Below, piece after piece: positions 46,254 through 58,275 of a stretch of 64,000 bases of DNA; position 1 is the stretch's first letter; each line of letters opens with the position of its first letter. The notes below the pieces were generated by a model that was given only the letters and a program-made list of their open reading frames with translations, ran no database searches and was not told the DNA's origin. This DNA is from Aaosphaeria pasadenensis (taxonomy: Eukaryota; Ascomycota; Dothideomycetes; Pleosporales), in NCBI GenBank assembly GCA_022813625.1, contig JAKLMB010000047.1, positions 174,174 through 238,173 on the forward strand, read 5' to 3'. The translations under genes and the position numbers were made by a program.

Positions 46254-47354
46254 ATGGCAACTATTACTTTGCCGCTGCGGAGGAGTGCTCGACACCAAAA
46301 GCAGAGGATCGAGCAAAACATCGAAGAAGATCCTGAGAACAAAATTGCCATAGATGTATCATCTGCATCACAATCTAGCACCAACAGCGAGGAGCCTCTC
46401 ACGACAATTCTTTGCAACAATGCAATTGATGTGATCCCATGGAAACTTCCGACCCAACTTCCTGGTCTCAAAGGGAAAGCTCGCAAACTGCTTGATCATA
46501 AGCGACAGGCACTTACAAAACGAGAGGCCGATGTGCATGGTCTCTTAAGTTACTGCTCGCCATCCTCTATTGCATATCCACAACTGAGATTAGCTGTTGA
46601 TGCTACACTAGTATTCGCTCAAGAAGAAGCTGTAAGTTGATTGATATATACATGATCATGCTAGTCAAATCGAATGTATACACGGATCGATGATGTTGAC
46701 TCTCTCCAGGGGACTGCTGTTTGCATATCTTCAAGTGGTATACTATTGACATGCTCACATTGTGTTGCCGAAACCGAGGATGAGCTTGATATGGGAAAAG
46801 TATCTTGGCTTATTTTTGCCTCCGGCCGTGTCGTGCAAGCAAAACCTATCAAATGGGATTCTAAACGTGACCTTGCCCTCCTTCAAGTAGTGGCGGCCCA
46901 GTCGCTCAACGAAGAAAGTGCACAGTCAACGGGGGAACCCAGCTTCCCTTTCATTTCCCTCACCTGTACTGCTCCATCGCTCAGGGCTCGTCTACTCTGC
47001 ATTGGACACCCAGGTGCTGAGGATCTGGAGCTTGCACAAAAAGGAGTGCCAACAGGATATGATGTCTTACATATCAGCGAAGGCAGATACAGAGGGATCG
47101 CCAAAGGACAGGATGTGCATGACAATAGCGAAATCGGGGCGTTGATGCACGATTGTTGGACGTACTGGGGACATTCAGGTGCACCTCTCGTAGATGAAAA
47201 GCGTGGCGAGTTGGTTGGCTTGCACTCTAGTTGGGATGATCAGACTGGGATGAGAAGGGGTGTGGCATGGGAAGCTATTGAAGCCTTTTGGAAGGGATTC
47301 ATCGACGAGGCTCTGAGTAAAAATATCATAAAGCCGAGCACAGGAGGGAAATAG
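46254..47354 (+). CDS. Trypsin-like (chymotrypsin-fold) peptidase domain protein
   Basis: Two exons, 46254-46631 and 46710-47354, with a 78-nt phase-0 intron (GTAAGT...CCAG), give 340 residues. The spliced junction forms AGTAVCISSSGILLTCSHCV, the usual start of an HtrA/S1-like fold. A full catalytic triad can be placed: His143 (TCSHC), Asp180 (WDSKRDLALLQ) and Ser282 (WGHSGAPLVD). The motif around serine is GHSG instead of the more common GNSG/GDSG. The N-terminal ~125 residues have basic RRSARHQK sequence and no signal peptide, so the protein is probably nuclear or cytosolic. There is no PDZ domain. Its substrate and pathway are unknown. It is tail-to-tail with the MFS transporter, 73 bp apart. 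Confidence 0.82.
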
Positions 47355-47427
47355 AGTATTGGAAAATAAGATCAGAGAGGTTAATTACTGGACCAGAAGT
47401 GGTGATAGGGGTATCCATTGGAGACTT

Positions 47428-49409
47428 TTACACATCGACCGGATACTTTTTCCTGATATAACCACCCCATTTTAAGAACATGAATGGAACAGGTGTGACG
47501 GCAATAGTTACAAATCCTAAGAGACTATTGCCCCATCCCATTCCTAGACTCTCGTAGACTTTAGGGCCAATCAGTGGCAAGAAGGCGCCGAAAACACTTC
47601 TCAAGCATACCAATGCAGCAACTGCAGAGGCGGCAGTGGTCAGGAAGGCGTCGACCATGAATGTCTGACACGGAACGAAGATCCCTAGTATGCCAAAGCC
47701 GTACAGTATGAAGGAGAGACATGGAACAATCCAGTGTATATTCTGTCTGGCAGTCCAGCCGTAGATGAAGAGGGAGACGGGCATGAATGGGGCAAAATAG
47801 ATGGTTGTTGCGAGACGCATTTCGGCTGCTCATGTCAGAAGCTACTTTAGCGGAGAACTATATGAAGATACTTACGCTCGAAAACACCACCATTCCTTTC
47901 GCGCAGGCGAACAACAGTGCGATCATTGTACTTCATGATGAAACCTAAAGCAATCTGTTCGTGTTACTGAGATTGTCAGCCAGATATTGATATGATAAAC
48001 TTACAAACATGCCTAAGCCAACTATCCAATGGTTAGCGCAGATACGTGTAGAAAGCATATGAATACAAGTAAAATGACCTACGTCCGAGATATGCGAGCC
48101 CAGTGTACTGTATACCAAAGTTGTATGTATCTTGAAAGACGTCGGGTATAGAAGTGAATAACAAATCTTTTCAGTTCAGCTTGCGCCAGAATCCTTGCCC
48201 AGGGTTTACTCACATAAAGTACCATAGACAATGCTGACATACAATGAGATAAGGAATGCTATGGGTGACCTAAAGAGAAACTATAACCACAGTTAGTAAC
48301 GTGGCCCTGTTTTGTGAATACTTCAAAATACCTTGATTGGGCGAACAATGCTTCGCGTAAGGATAGCTCGCGGAGGCAGAGGCATTTCTAATTGAGACCG
48401 CAAATCATCGCGGCCAAGTTCTTTCTTTAATCGATTCGTCTTCTTCTGAAGAATAGTAGGATGATTGGACTCTTTCATGAGAAATATCATAAAGATGTTG
48501 AGTGGTCCACTTGCCATGAGGAGAATCCAGTAAGCTTTCCGGTGTCAGCTATTATTGTAGGTAATAGAAGCCTGCACATGACATACCCCAACGCCATCCA
48601 AGGTGCTGTGATATGAATCCTCCTGCAATTGGACCCACTGTCTAGGTGTTAGGTCTGCAAAAGCAGAAGTGGGCATATGACACGTACCTATAGGGGCCAA
48701 CGAGGGTGTTCCGATGACAACGGACGATACTGCAGCACGTTCGTGTACTCGGAAAGCATCTCCTATCACGGCTGAAACAATTGTCATTACTGCCGAGCCT
48801 CCTATTCCAGATAGAAGACGCATGATGATCAGACTCGGCATGTTCGGTGCAAAGCTACATCCAAGAATGAAAAGATTGAAGAATGCACTCGAAGCATTGA
48901 TTACGGGAACACGACCATACATCTCTGATAAAGGTGCTAGGAACAAAGGTCCAACAGCATAACCAAGGACGAAGATGGAGATCATGAGAGTTCCGAGGGT
49001 CCTTGAGCTTATTCCATACTCATCGAGAGTCAATGATGTTCCCGGTGCACACAAGGAAGACATCATAGGTGAAAAGGTTGACATGGAGCCCATCCAAAAC
49101 ATAAGCATCCATTTCTTTTTCAAAGTCCAATTCCTGTAGCAAATTAAAATCTGATCAATTCTCGTGTCCGGCTGAAGGAGACACATACTGTGGGTTTTCA
49201 GGATCTTCAGCATTTTCCCAACCAACGAGTCCATTCTCCAAGTCCATCAACACGAGAGCCCGGTCTCCGCTCGTAGAGGTAGCCGGATTCGACTTCTCGC
49301 CCCGTATACTATCGCTATCTGTAGCGGGCAGTGCTACGATATCTTCGTTCACGCCACCGGGCAAACTATGCTCTGAGCCATGTTTGACTCTAGGCTTCTC
49401 ATCAGGCAT
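47428..49409 (-). CDS. MFS transporter, DHA1-type drug:H+ antiporter family
   Basis: Integral plasma-membrane transporter of 521 residues with nine exons: 49189-49409, 48688-49133, 48588-48637 region (51 nt, 48587-48637), 48332-48534, 48214-48280, 48083-48166, 48005-48021, 47876-47954 and 47428-47825. Introns are 47-61 nt and exon 7 is only 17 nt. The cytoplasmic N-terminus leads into ENPQNWTLKKKW, the usual entry to TM1 in fungal DHA1 proteins. Motif A-like LAPLSEMYGRVPV lies after TM2, and motif C-like GPIAGGFISQHLGWRW is rebuilt across intron 2. Downstream come SPIAFLISLYVSIVYG, GLAYLGLGLGMFIALG and a C-terminal bundle ending in a Lys-rich tail. Members export drugs, toxins or small metabolites by proton antiport. 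The substrate is unknown, and no biosynthetic genes are adjacent. Confidence 0.92.
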
Positions 49410-50313
49410 GTTGTATGGCCTGGAAAAGAGTCTGTGCCTTTACTCATAATAAGAGTGAAAGACGGAGTATACGAGGGCCACAGGGGCATGGCACAAACCA
49501 CAGAAACGATTGCAGCGGGGTTAATCAAAGCAGCTCGGCCGAAGGATGACTGACATTTACTCGATTTTGCGAGGTAGCGAACGTAAAGTTTGCATGAAAT
49601 TGGAGATGGGTGGTGTATGGGAGCTTAACTGTTGGAACATCGTCATTACGGAAAATGACAACCGATGCTAGAAAATTGGCGGAAAACCATTATCCACAAC
49701 TTTTCCTCGGTCACATTAGGCCTTTGGCGTGTAGCTAATTTCAAACATAAGTGTTCTAAAGCTCTACGTAAGTAATTTTTGGTTCATTGGCTATACTCGC
49801 TCCATTATGTAGCAAACAGATCAAACTTTGTGAAGAAGATCGCATTGAAGACATGTCGCACATATGATTCAGACAGTGATATTGCATCCATCAGGCGAAA
49901 GATCAATCGAGAATTAGCCGCTAAAACCTCGATTCATCTTCAAGCGATGAGGAATCGGAAGAAAGGGAGAATGCATAAATGGGTTCGTTCGCGTGAATCT
50001 TCACAAGTGGACTTCGCGTGATCACATGATCCCATGTTTCATAGAACAGGACATTGACGCATTAAACCAACATCATCCTATCGAAATTGCAATTCAATAC
50101 GTACTGGAGTTCTTGAAAACTACTTAGTTACAGGCAAATATATAATGAGTAATTTACGCAATGTTGGTATTATTCACTATGGGGGACTGTAGACCACTGC
50201 AACAGGTATTTGAGAGGCGGAACTTTTTTTTGAGCCCCGCTATGCCCGCAACGGATGTCCCATCATCATCACCATCACCCCACCACCAACTGACGACGGA
50301 TCGCTCGAAAAAA
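49410..50313. other. Divergent intergenic region (MFS transporter / Dph1)
   Basis: About 900 bases between diverging genes. It has a CGGAGTAT word near 49463, related to the recurrent element at 8.7-17.8 kb. The last 150 bases are open in the Dph1 frame with ATGs at 50161, 50179 and 50242, which are alternative starts for that gene. Confidence 0.5.
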
Positions 50314-51775
50314 ATGGAGGAAGACAGGGCAGCGACTAATCTTGGCCCTGAGGTAGAGAATGACATTACAGAAGAGCCTCCTGTTGTGCCCAAGCAGCCG
50401 AAGCGTCGCTTTGTGGGACGAAAGGCCGTTGGGGTCGCAACTGAGCAAGCATCAGATCCAAATGCAAATATCGAAGATAGTAGTGCTATACAAGGTTCGA
50501 AGACTTGTTGAAACCCCTTCTATGCCCTTCATAGTGCTAACATCGAATATAGTTGCTCAACCACGACGCAGCGCCCGCGCTTTGAATGCCATACCCGAGT
50601 CCATCCTCCACGACAAAGACATAAACGATGCAATCGCGTTGCTCCCGCCTAACTATAATTTCGAGATCCACAAGTGTATACACCGTATCCGATCGTCGGG
50701 CGCGAAATCCATTGCCCTACAATTTCCTGAAGGCCTTCTCCTTTTCGCGACCACCATTTCCGATATCCTCACACAATTCTGTCCGGGTACGACCACGCTG
50801 ATAATGGGGGATGTGACCTACGGAGCATGCTGTATAGATGACTTCACAGCTCGTGCATTGGGTTGTGATCTGCTCATACACTACGCTCATAGTTGTCTGA
50901 TACCAGTGGCCGTGACAAAAATCGCAACTCTATACATATTTGTTGCAATCAGTATTGATACCCAACATCTTCTCAACACCATAACTCAGAATTTCCCAAC
51001 GGGAAAGACAATAGCCCTGGTTGGTACTATTCAATTCAACGCCACTATCCATGGAATCGTATCTATCCTTCGCCGTGAGGGCTATAATCCAATCGTTCCA
51101 CAAATCGCGCCGCTTTCGAAAGGAGAGATTTTAGGTTGTACATCACCTTCGATGGCCATAAAGCCTGGCCAGTTTGATGCGAAAGGCAGGGAACAAGAAG
51201 TCCCTGATCTGCTACTATATCTAGGAGATGGCAGATTCCATCTTGAAAGTGCCATGATCGCCAATCCGTCCTTGCCAGCCTATCGATATGATCCTTACTC
51301 GCGGCGACTCACTCACGAAACTTACGAACATGAATCTCTTTACTCTTTGCGACGTACAGCGATTCTCACTGCTCGTAAGGCACGTACATGGGGAATTATA
51401 CTTGGCTCTCTTGGCCGCCAGGGAAATCCGCACACATTGACACTCATCGAAAAAGAATTGAAGCGCCAAGGGCTCAAATCCGTAAATCTGCTATTGTCGG
51501 AGATTTTCCCCGGTAAATTGGGAATGATGTCGGACGTCGAAGCCTGGGTACAGATTGCGTGCCCACGATTAAGTATTGACTGGGGATATGCATTCCCCCG
51601 ACCTCTTCTAAGTCCTTACGAGGCCCTGGTTGCGTTAGGCGTGAAAGATGCGCCGTGGTTAGAAGAGGAAGATCCTGGGCAGAAAATTGAGCAAAGGAGA
51701 AATCTATATCCAATGGACTTTTACGCGCGGGAGGGCCTGGGCAGGACAACACTTGCGCATGTCCAAGCGAGTTGA
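50314..51775 (+). CDS. DPH1: Diphthamide synthase subunit Dph1 (2-(3-amino-3-carboxypropyl)histidine synthase)
   Basis: Works with Dph2 (and Dph3/Dph4) in the first step of diphthamide formation, moving the 3-amino-3-carboxypropyl group of S-adenosylmethionine to a histidine of translation factor eEF2 with a [4Fe-4S] cluster. Exons 50314-50494 and 50553-51775, with a 58-nt intron (GTTCGA donor, CTAAC-like branch, TAG), give 467 residues. Cluster cysteines are visible in GDVTYGACC (about 153), HYAHSCLIP and QIACPRLSIDWG. Other family blocks are LQFPEGLLLFA, YLGDGRFHLESAMIAN and WGIILGSLGRQGN. ATG 50314 has the best context (AAAATGG). ATGs at 50242, 50179 and 50161 in the same frame would add 24-51 low-complexity residues. 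Confidence 0.93.
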
Positions 51776-52592
51776 GCCGGATCGCTCACTCTTGGAACAT
51801 CCCATCAAGATCATAATGTTTCTATATGGCGCCATAGATACCCGGGAAACTTTAGGAAACTCTGAGGCACGAAAATCTTGAATAAATGCATTACCGTCAC
51901 ACCTCCAGTCTTGTTGGACCTAGGTCTCTGTATGGTCTTTCCCGGTATATCAAACGTAAACGTACACATCTACAGTGTCGAATTTGTCTGCTAGTGAAGC
52001 GATGTAGCAACATCTAGGTACCTGACCATTGCCCCCTACACTCACTCGTTGAACGGGTTAGGGACCTGAGAGAATGCAGACCGGCGGATACCAGCAGAGA
52101 TTCCGGGCCAAGCGACAGTCCCAGCGTTTTGATAGGCCTCTTCCCATTGCTGGGGTCAATCTGAAGCCTCCCCTACGGAACCATTCTCGCAGTTTGTCAC
52201 AAGTGATGGTTAGCAGTTGGGAATCCGTGCATGGCTATATGGAACTCCAGCGTTTCCCTTTAAAATTGATTTAGCTACGCCAGGAAAGTGGTGTGGCGCT
52301 TTCTTATTGGGGTAGCTCATGGCATATTTGAAGGCAAAAACATTGTATAAACAGCTTAAACATCACTAATGACGGGTCTAAATGCATAGTCAGACGATCG
52401 GGAACCTGTTCCAGATATATACAATCCCTTTAATCTATTCTTGTAATGGCATCAACTGCCTAATGCTAATGCCTTGGTTAATTATGAATCCTTCAAATAA
52501 ATATATACTGTCACCGTGAATTGGGTATTCTTCATAATACATGATCTGCAGTTTTGGGTTCATAGCAAACTGACTTGCGTGTGAGAACTTAC
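51776..52592. other. Convergent intergenic region
   Basis: About 800 bases between the tail-to-tail Dph1 and cell-wall-type genes. One ATG-initiated frame of 66 codons (52074-52274) is unrecognised and not called. The sequence fits 3' untranslated regions. Confidence 0.5.
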
Positions 52593-54364
52593 TCAAAGCC
52601 ACACGGTCAACCAGCCGAGCGCTATAACAAACATCACGAAAATGCCTTCTGGCCATCCGTGGACGCCTATTGTTGTTGGTACACGGATCACATTGGCAGC
52701 GCTGCCCGTTGGAAAAGGCAATGGAACACCTCCATCTGACGTCGCCCCCACTCCATTGCCTCCACCCCCGAAACCGCCCCCCCGAGTCAGTGTGACTATC
52801 GTCGTGACTGGAGCCAGTGTGCTCTGTGAACCTTGAATGACAGCAACTGTGCCGTACGGTTCGAGACTAACGACTGTCCCAGAAACAGTCACCGGTGATC
52901 CCCCAGGAATGAGGGTTGTGCCCGGCGCGAGAACATAGTAGCCGGCCCGGTTCGCCGTAAACACTTGGTTGTTTAGCGTCAGGAAAGGGTATTCGATAGT
53001 GGTATACACCGCGCCATAGACCTGAGCAAGGGTGCTGGTAACGCCGTTGATGACAATGGCTGTAGCGGATGGAGCCAGTGACACCGTGCTTCCATCGACA
53101 GTAATAGGGGCACCTCCAGGCTGTAATGTCTGCCCTTCTATGATGTACTCAGATTGCGGATTTGCAGTAATGGTTTTGTCCCCAACGGTAACGGGCAGGA
53201 GCAATGGTGCTTCGGTGATTTGACTCTGCGGGACTTGTGGGGGGCTTGGGACGAACGGTAATGTAGTGGAATCGCCAACCACTATTGCCGTATGGCCCGA
53301 TGATGTGTGAACTGCGATTGGTGTGTTGTCCACAATTACAGTTTGGCCTGCTCTTACTGTCGTGGAACCTCCAATAATGAAGTTCCCACTGGACGAGGGA
53401 TCTTGGTCGACGATAACCGCCGATGTACCAGCAATGACAGTTGCCTTGTTAGGTGACGGGGTGGTAGAAGAGCCAGCATGTTCAGGTATGGGAGTAGAAG
53501 GCCAGTCAAACCAGCCCGTGGCGGGAACTTCGATTAATGGTGAGCAACCTTTGCACGATGCGGTTTTGGAGAAATTTGGTGCCGAAACCTCATGATGGCC
53601 ATTAGGATTCCCTGGAGTTGTTTCGGCAGGTGGTATCGGTCGAACCCAGTCATCGGTCGATACCATCGAGGCGCTGGTCGTTGTCACTACATGAGTGCCG
53701 CTTGGCGATGGAGCTGCAGTTGGTATGAGGCCTGGTAAGCTTCCAGAAGATAAGAATGTCGGTACCGGTTGTGAAGGTATCGGGTCTGATGGAATTGGGG
53801 CAGATGGTATCAAACTAGGTTGTGGGGGAGAGGATGTGATTTGTGGTACAGGCTGAGATGGAATGATTCCAGGTGGTCGCTGAGATGGTATTATCTCTGG
53901 AGGTGGTTGGGAAGGTATTATGCCTGGGGGAGATTGTGAAGGTATTAATCCTGGAGGAGACTGCGAAGGTATTATTCCTGGAGGAGGTTGAGAAGGTATG
54001 ATGCCTGGAGGCTGTGAGGGTATCAGGCCTTGAGGACGGGATTCGATAGGTGGTGCAGACGGTATGAGGCCTATAAATGTTAGAGTTAGTTTCATGCTTC
54101 ACCAGTGTCGTCTCTCCACAATCGGCCACGATATATACAGCGGATGGGAATGTTCAGAAGAATGGTCCTGTTTCCTCCTCGCTGTTTGACCTGGGTCCCG
54201 CATCTATGGGTCCCATGTACAGTGATTGTGAAACATTCTGTAAGACGCGTACCTCCTTGGGCCACGGCTGCAGTGCCTTGTGCCCATGATGTCCACAAAC
54301 ATAGTGACCACAACAGAGATTGTGTGGTGGGCCGACAGGCATTTCTATGACGGTCTGCCGACAT
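52593..54364 (-). CDS. Repeat-rich cell-wall/surface-type protein with hydrophobic C-terminus
   Basis: Best model: exons 54253-54364 and 52593-54070 with a 182-nt intron (GTACGC donor, CTAAC branch, TTATAG acceptor), 529 residues. The first exon supplies a signal-like stretch (QSLLWSLCLWTSWAQG). Next comes a tandem ~10-residue repeat of the type PPGIIPSQ(S/P), then Ser/Thr/Pro-rich sequence, then at least three related beta-type units containing patterns such as GQTLQPGGAPITVDG and GTTLIPGGSPVTVSG followed by VSLxPxxTAVVI. Such units are common in fungal wall proteins. The last ~20 residues (GIFVMFVIALGWLTVWL) are hydrophobic and end the protein, as in a GPI signal or membrane anchor. An alternative single-exon start at 54095 coincides with an intron 3' end, so I prefer the spliced form. 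Function unknown; likely adhesion or wall structure. Confidence 0.7.
53866..54040 (-). repeat. In-frame 30-bp minisatellite in the surface-protein gene
   Basis: About six tandem, diverged copies of a 30-bp unit encoding (P/S)PPG(I/L)IPSQ(P/S)P. The period is a multiple of three, so copy-number changes keep the reading frame. Confidence 0.85.
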
Positions 54365-56716
54365 ATTGGGATTGGGGAACAGGCAAACGAAATACACTGG
54401 CGGGAAAGACGGTCAAGACATCGACCACGAACAAAAGCGAGATTCTTACAGATAGTTAAGGAGAACACGTTCAATGAGCAGCATGTACCCAGACTGTCTT
54501 GGGCCAAGGGTGTGCAATCAATACATAGTGAATGAGAAATCTCCGTCTTCCATCTCACGCTGCAATAACAAGCTGTCGGCTGATGATAGAAAGTCGAGTC
54601 GAGAACAACATTATATAGAGATTACATAGATTGCTATTTATTATTCCGGCATGATAATCTCGAAGAGGGGCACTGTCGAGTAGGATTATCCCGAGCATGG
54701 GGCGGTTTGGTGTTGCATGGGATAAATTACAAGCGAGCTAGATCGTGCTGTGATACGTCCTCCGATCGATCTCAAGGGCTTTACCCCGTGATATGTACAT
54801 TAGCGAATTATGGCACCTTGATCGCTGCCTGAGTGGTCATGGATTCAATAGCTTCTACCAAACATTTGGTTGCGTGGCGGCGGGTGAAGAGATGATAGTT
54901 ATGTATCAGACGAGACGCAAGTGCGAGCAAAGAGCCCGGCATAGCATGGCCTGGTTGAACGGTAACAAGTGAAGAGCACGAACACTTTCGAAAGGTGTAA
55001 CAATCCTCTCCTCATTCTTCTATACATTGCGGTGCCCGATGCTTTGATGTCTGTAACAAAATGATCTAGAGTTCGGTACAGCACCTGAAGCTGATTCTTT
55101 TGGCAACTTGTGAAACCCAGACTTTGCCAACATCAAAGGCTGCTCTTTTTGGGCAGAACGGGAGCCTTTGTGAAATACTGGCGACGCCAATGCCCGGGTG
55201 CGGGCTTTCCGGACCGCTGGAAGGAATTACCAGACAATCAGCCGGTAGATAGTCCAATGATGTTGTGGGGCAGGCCATAAACGTTGCAAAGTCAGCATCG
55301 CAATCGACCAATTGATGGCACCTCGAGTTTTCACATGTCATTGGGCCTATCATGTCGCTGTTAGAGAGATGTGATTAAATAATGAGGAAGGGTTTGGACT
55401 ATTTGTTGAGAATTCCATGAGAAGATTGTGAAATACGAGATATGTATTGGAGTGTACGGCGAACATCTCTCCACAGTAGCAGGCAAGGGAGGGAATTGAT
55501 GTTTAGAGTATACACTTGACCGTGATTGTGAAACCGTGTCGTTCTGTAGTAATGCTCTTGCACGAATCCACACTTATTGAAATCAACAGTGTGTTCTACA
55601 GAGGATATATCGGGTGTTACTAGTACTCATGAAACTGCCTGTGGCTTGCTCCAGATTGGTAGGGCGCGTGTTACCATCGCTGGCGTTTGGAGCGGTTAAT
55701 GAAGCTTGGTGATTCTAGTTATTAGTAGTGACTCGCACTACACTTGCATGAAATTTCTCGACAGTTGCTTGTGCATGAGTTCTATGCCTTGCATGTAAGC
55801 AAGTCCCCGACGGTCCGTATCCTACCATATACAACTGGCATTGGGGTCCTTGTGAGCACATAGCATATATTGGTGAGGCAAGTATCCTCTGTTCCGAGCA
55901 GATGCCGTGATTTGGATTATGGAAAAGTTCCGACAGACTTCACCTTTAAGCCGACCCCAATGAGTGCGTGGTGTGAATCATGATGGCGGCTAAAGAAGAA
56001 AAGTGGTAGATTTGCAGGTCAGCGTCGATTCTGGTGATACGAGACCGAAAGTGGACAACGACAAAGTGGCAAATGTTCCTGGAGGAAATGCGATGAAAAG
56101 CGTGATCAATGCATTGAAAGGCCGTGCAATGGTTTCCGAACAATCGAGAGAAATAGAACAAGATGTTCGATGATTTCTGTCTCTACTGTGCTGTCGCGAC
56201 TGTGTAGATGCCAGATGGGATCGTATATGTGCAATCCAAAACGAGACTAGCGCGGAACTAGCATGTTTGTGGAAAGGCGTGGTATCCAGTAAGCGAGAAA
56301 TCCCACCGAGTTTGAATTTGAGAACTTCGACTGTAGAACTTCCACGAGACCATCGACAACAACACACCCGATCGCCCAGAAGACCCCGACACGCAGGTTA
56401 GTATTCATCGTTAAACGTCGCATCGAAGCATCAAGCAGCACACGAGCTCGAGATCATAGCCAGCGGGCTTCTACCGTCGCTTTCTATATGTCCACCTTCC
56501 CACACCTTCCCACCAACCTCGACAGCGAAGCCGTAAATTTTCGACGACTGTCAATTGGGATATGGGGATATGGTTGTAAAAAAAGCTTCGGTGGTCGTAC
56601 CATTAGGAATATCTCTTGCTACTTGTGCAAAGCTTGCATGCTGAACGATGGCGAACCTTCTTTCTACCACCAACGTATGCTAACAGTCACATTTAGTCTT
56701 CTAGCCGAACGTAATC
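54365..56716. other. Divergent intergenic region (surface protein / eS8)
   Basis: About 2.35 kb without a supported gene. One - strand ATG frame of 95 codons (55066-55353) is Cys-rich but has no signal peptide or known domain. Another Cys-rich stretch on the - strand (54260-54550) overlaps the proposed first exon of the surface protein in another frame. Neither is called. The right end holds the eS8 promoter, with pyrimidine-rich sequence near 56490-56520. Confidence 0.5.
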
Positions 56717-57697
56717 ATGGGGTATTTGAACTCATAGTCCAAACGCATTGCATCTAGCATTGCTAACATCCCATAGTATCTCACGCGACACTCGCCATAA
56801 GCGAAGCGCCTCTGGTGCTAAGCGTGCCTACTACCGCAAGAAGAGGTATGCATAACCCAATCGCTCTTTGATTCTTGAAAAAGAATCACTGCGCTTTTGA
56901 GACCCTTTGCTAAATCAGCGAAGGGCTTTCGAGAAGGGCCGCCAGCCCGCTGCCACCCGTATTGGTGCCAAGCGTATCCATCTTGTCCGCACCCGTGGTG
57001 GAAACCGCAAATTCCGAGGTCAGTACCATATGATTGTACTTCGTAGTTCTGTAAACTAACTCTTGACTAGCCCTCCGTCTCGACTCCGGTAACTTCTCCT
57101 GGGGTTCCGAGGGTGTCGCCAAGAAGACCCGTGTGATCGGTGTCGTCTACCGTACGTGAAATCCCTATATTCCGTCGTCTCTCGATCGCATGCACCATAC
57201 AAGGCAGTCACGGGCAAAACGACTTCCCGAGTGACGCATTTACTTATCTGCCATATACGTTGGATTGCATGTCGAACTGGACACGAAAATCAACAATTTA
57301 TCATGAATGTGCATACTAACAAACAATCTTTTCCTTAGACCCTTCTAACAACGAGCTCGTCCGCACAAACTCCCTCACCAAGTCTGCCGTCGTCCAGGTT
57401 GACGCCGCTCCTTTCCGTCAATGGTACGAGGCCCACTACGGTTCCTCTCTTGGCCGCAGGAGGCAGGCCAAGTCCGGCGAGAAGGAGGAGGACAAGAAGA
57501 AGTCCAAGAGCGTCGAGAAGAAGCAGGCCGACCGCTTCAAGGAGTCCGGCAAGGCCGAGTCCGCTCTCGAGCGCCAGTTCGAGGCCGGTCGTCTCTACGC
57601 CGTTGTCTCTTCCAGGCCCGGCCAGAGCGGTCGTGTCGATGGATACATCCTCGAGGGTGAAGAGCTCGCCTTCTACCAGCGTCTCCTCAGGAAGTAG
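56717..57697 (+). CDS. RPS8: 40S ribosomal protein eS8
   Basis: Component of the small ribosomal subunit, 202 residues, close to yeast eS8 (200). Five exons: 56717-56721 (only ATGGG), 56777-56845, 56924-57018, 57071-57151 and 57339-57697, with introns of 55, 78, 52 and 187 nt. Splicing rebuilds the conserved MGISRDTRHKRSASGAKRA, then AFEKGRQPAATRIGAKRIH, VRTRGGNRKFRALRLDSGNF, GVVYHPSNNELVR and FRQWYEAHYGSSLGRRRQ. The region after this is Lys/Glu-rich, as in other fungal eS8 proteins, and the end is EELAFYQRLLRK. Intron 2 ends in AAG; the strict conservation of the protein fixes this site. The 5-nt first exon is common in fungal ribosomal protein genes. Confidence 0.97.
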
Positions 57698-58275
57698 AGG
57701 AATGTTTTTGGTAGTTCTCGGTGCATCGGTCGGGGCAAAAAATTGGGTCTTCATTTCGGTATCTGGTCTGCATAGTCTCAATGCCATGAATGAACCTGGC
57801 AGAGTAATGCCATTTCTCTAGATACCACGGATATGCAATCATGAAATCTGAATTACGTGATAAAGACGTTACCTCGCCACTGATCTGACTATTGTTCATT
57901 TTTCTTACTTCGGACTAATTACTTTCCTGAAGATCTATATGTCCTAATTCGATGACAGTTTACCTTTCTTCAGCTTATTGCCGAAAGGGAGTACTTGGCG
58001 AAGCCATCATAGACACGACGGAACGATGTGCAGAATGCACTCGCTCTTTTCTCAAATTTCTCCCAGTGCTGTTTTCCGTGAAATCTTTTCCGTTAACTCA
58101 GATTTGATCCACCAACCTTAGCGGATAGGGAAGCCCACTATTACTAGGCGCGATCCGCAACGTTCAAAACCGTCTCCGTCAAAAGTTCTAAGGCACTCTG
58201 CAAATATATCGAGTGCCATACGTCAAAGAAGTGTCGTCTGACCCTGAGTGAAGTAGGCGGATTTGCGATACAAAT
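57698..58275. other. Convergent intergenic region
   Basis: About 580 bases between the tail-to-tail eS8 and F-box-like genes. It fits 3' untranslated regions; no gene is seen. Confidence 0.5.

Noticed and set aside
47428..49409. MFS transporter plus trypsin-like peptidase as a resistance or toxin-export unit
   Set aside because: They are merely convergent neighbours and no toxin or biosynthetic gene is present.
54154..54558. Cys-rich frame on the - strand upstream of the surface protein
   Set aside because: It starts with GTG and is out of frame with the surface protein. The overlapping frame with a signal peptide and a phase-matched donor explains the sequence better.
55066..55353. Cys-rich 95-codon frame on the - strand, possible effector
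   Set aside because: It has no signal peptide and no regular cysteine spacing, and no flanking splice sites extend it.
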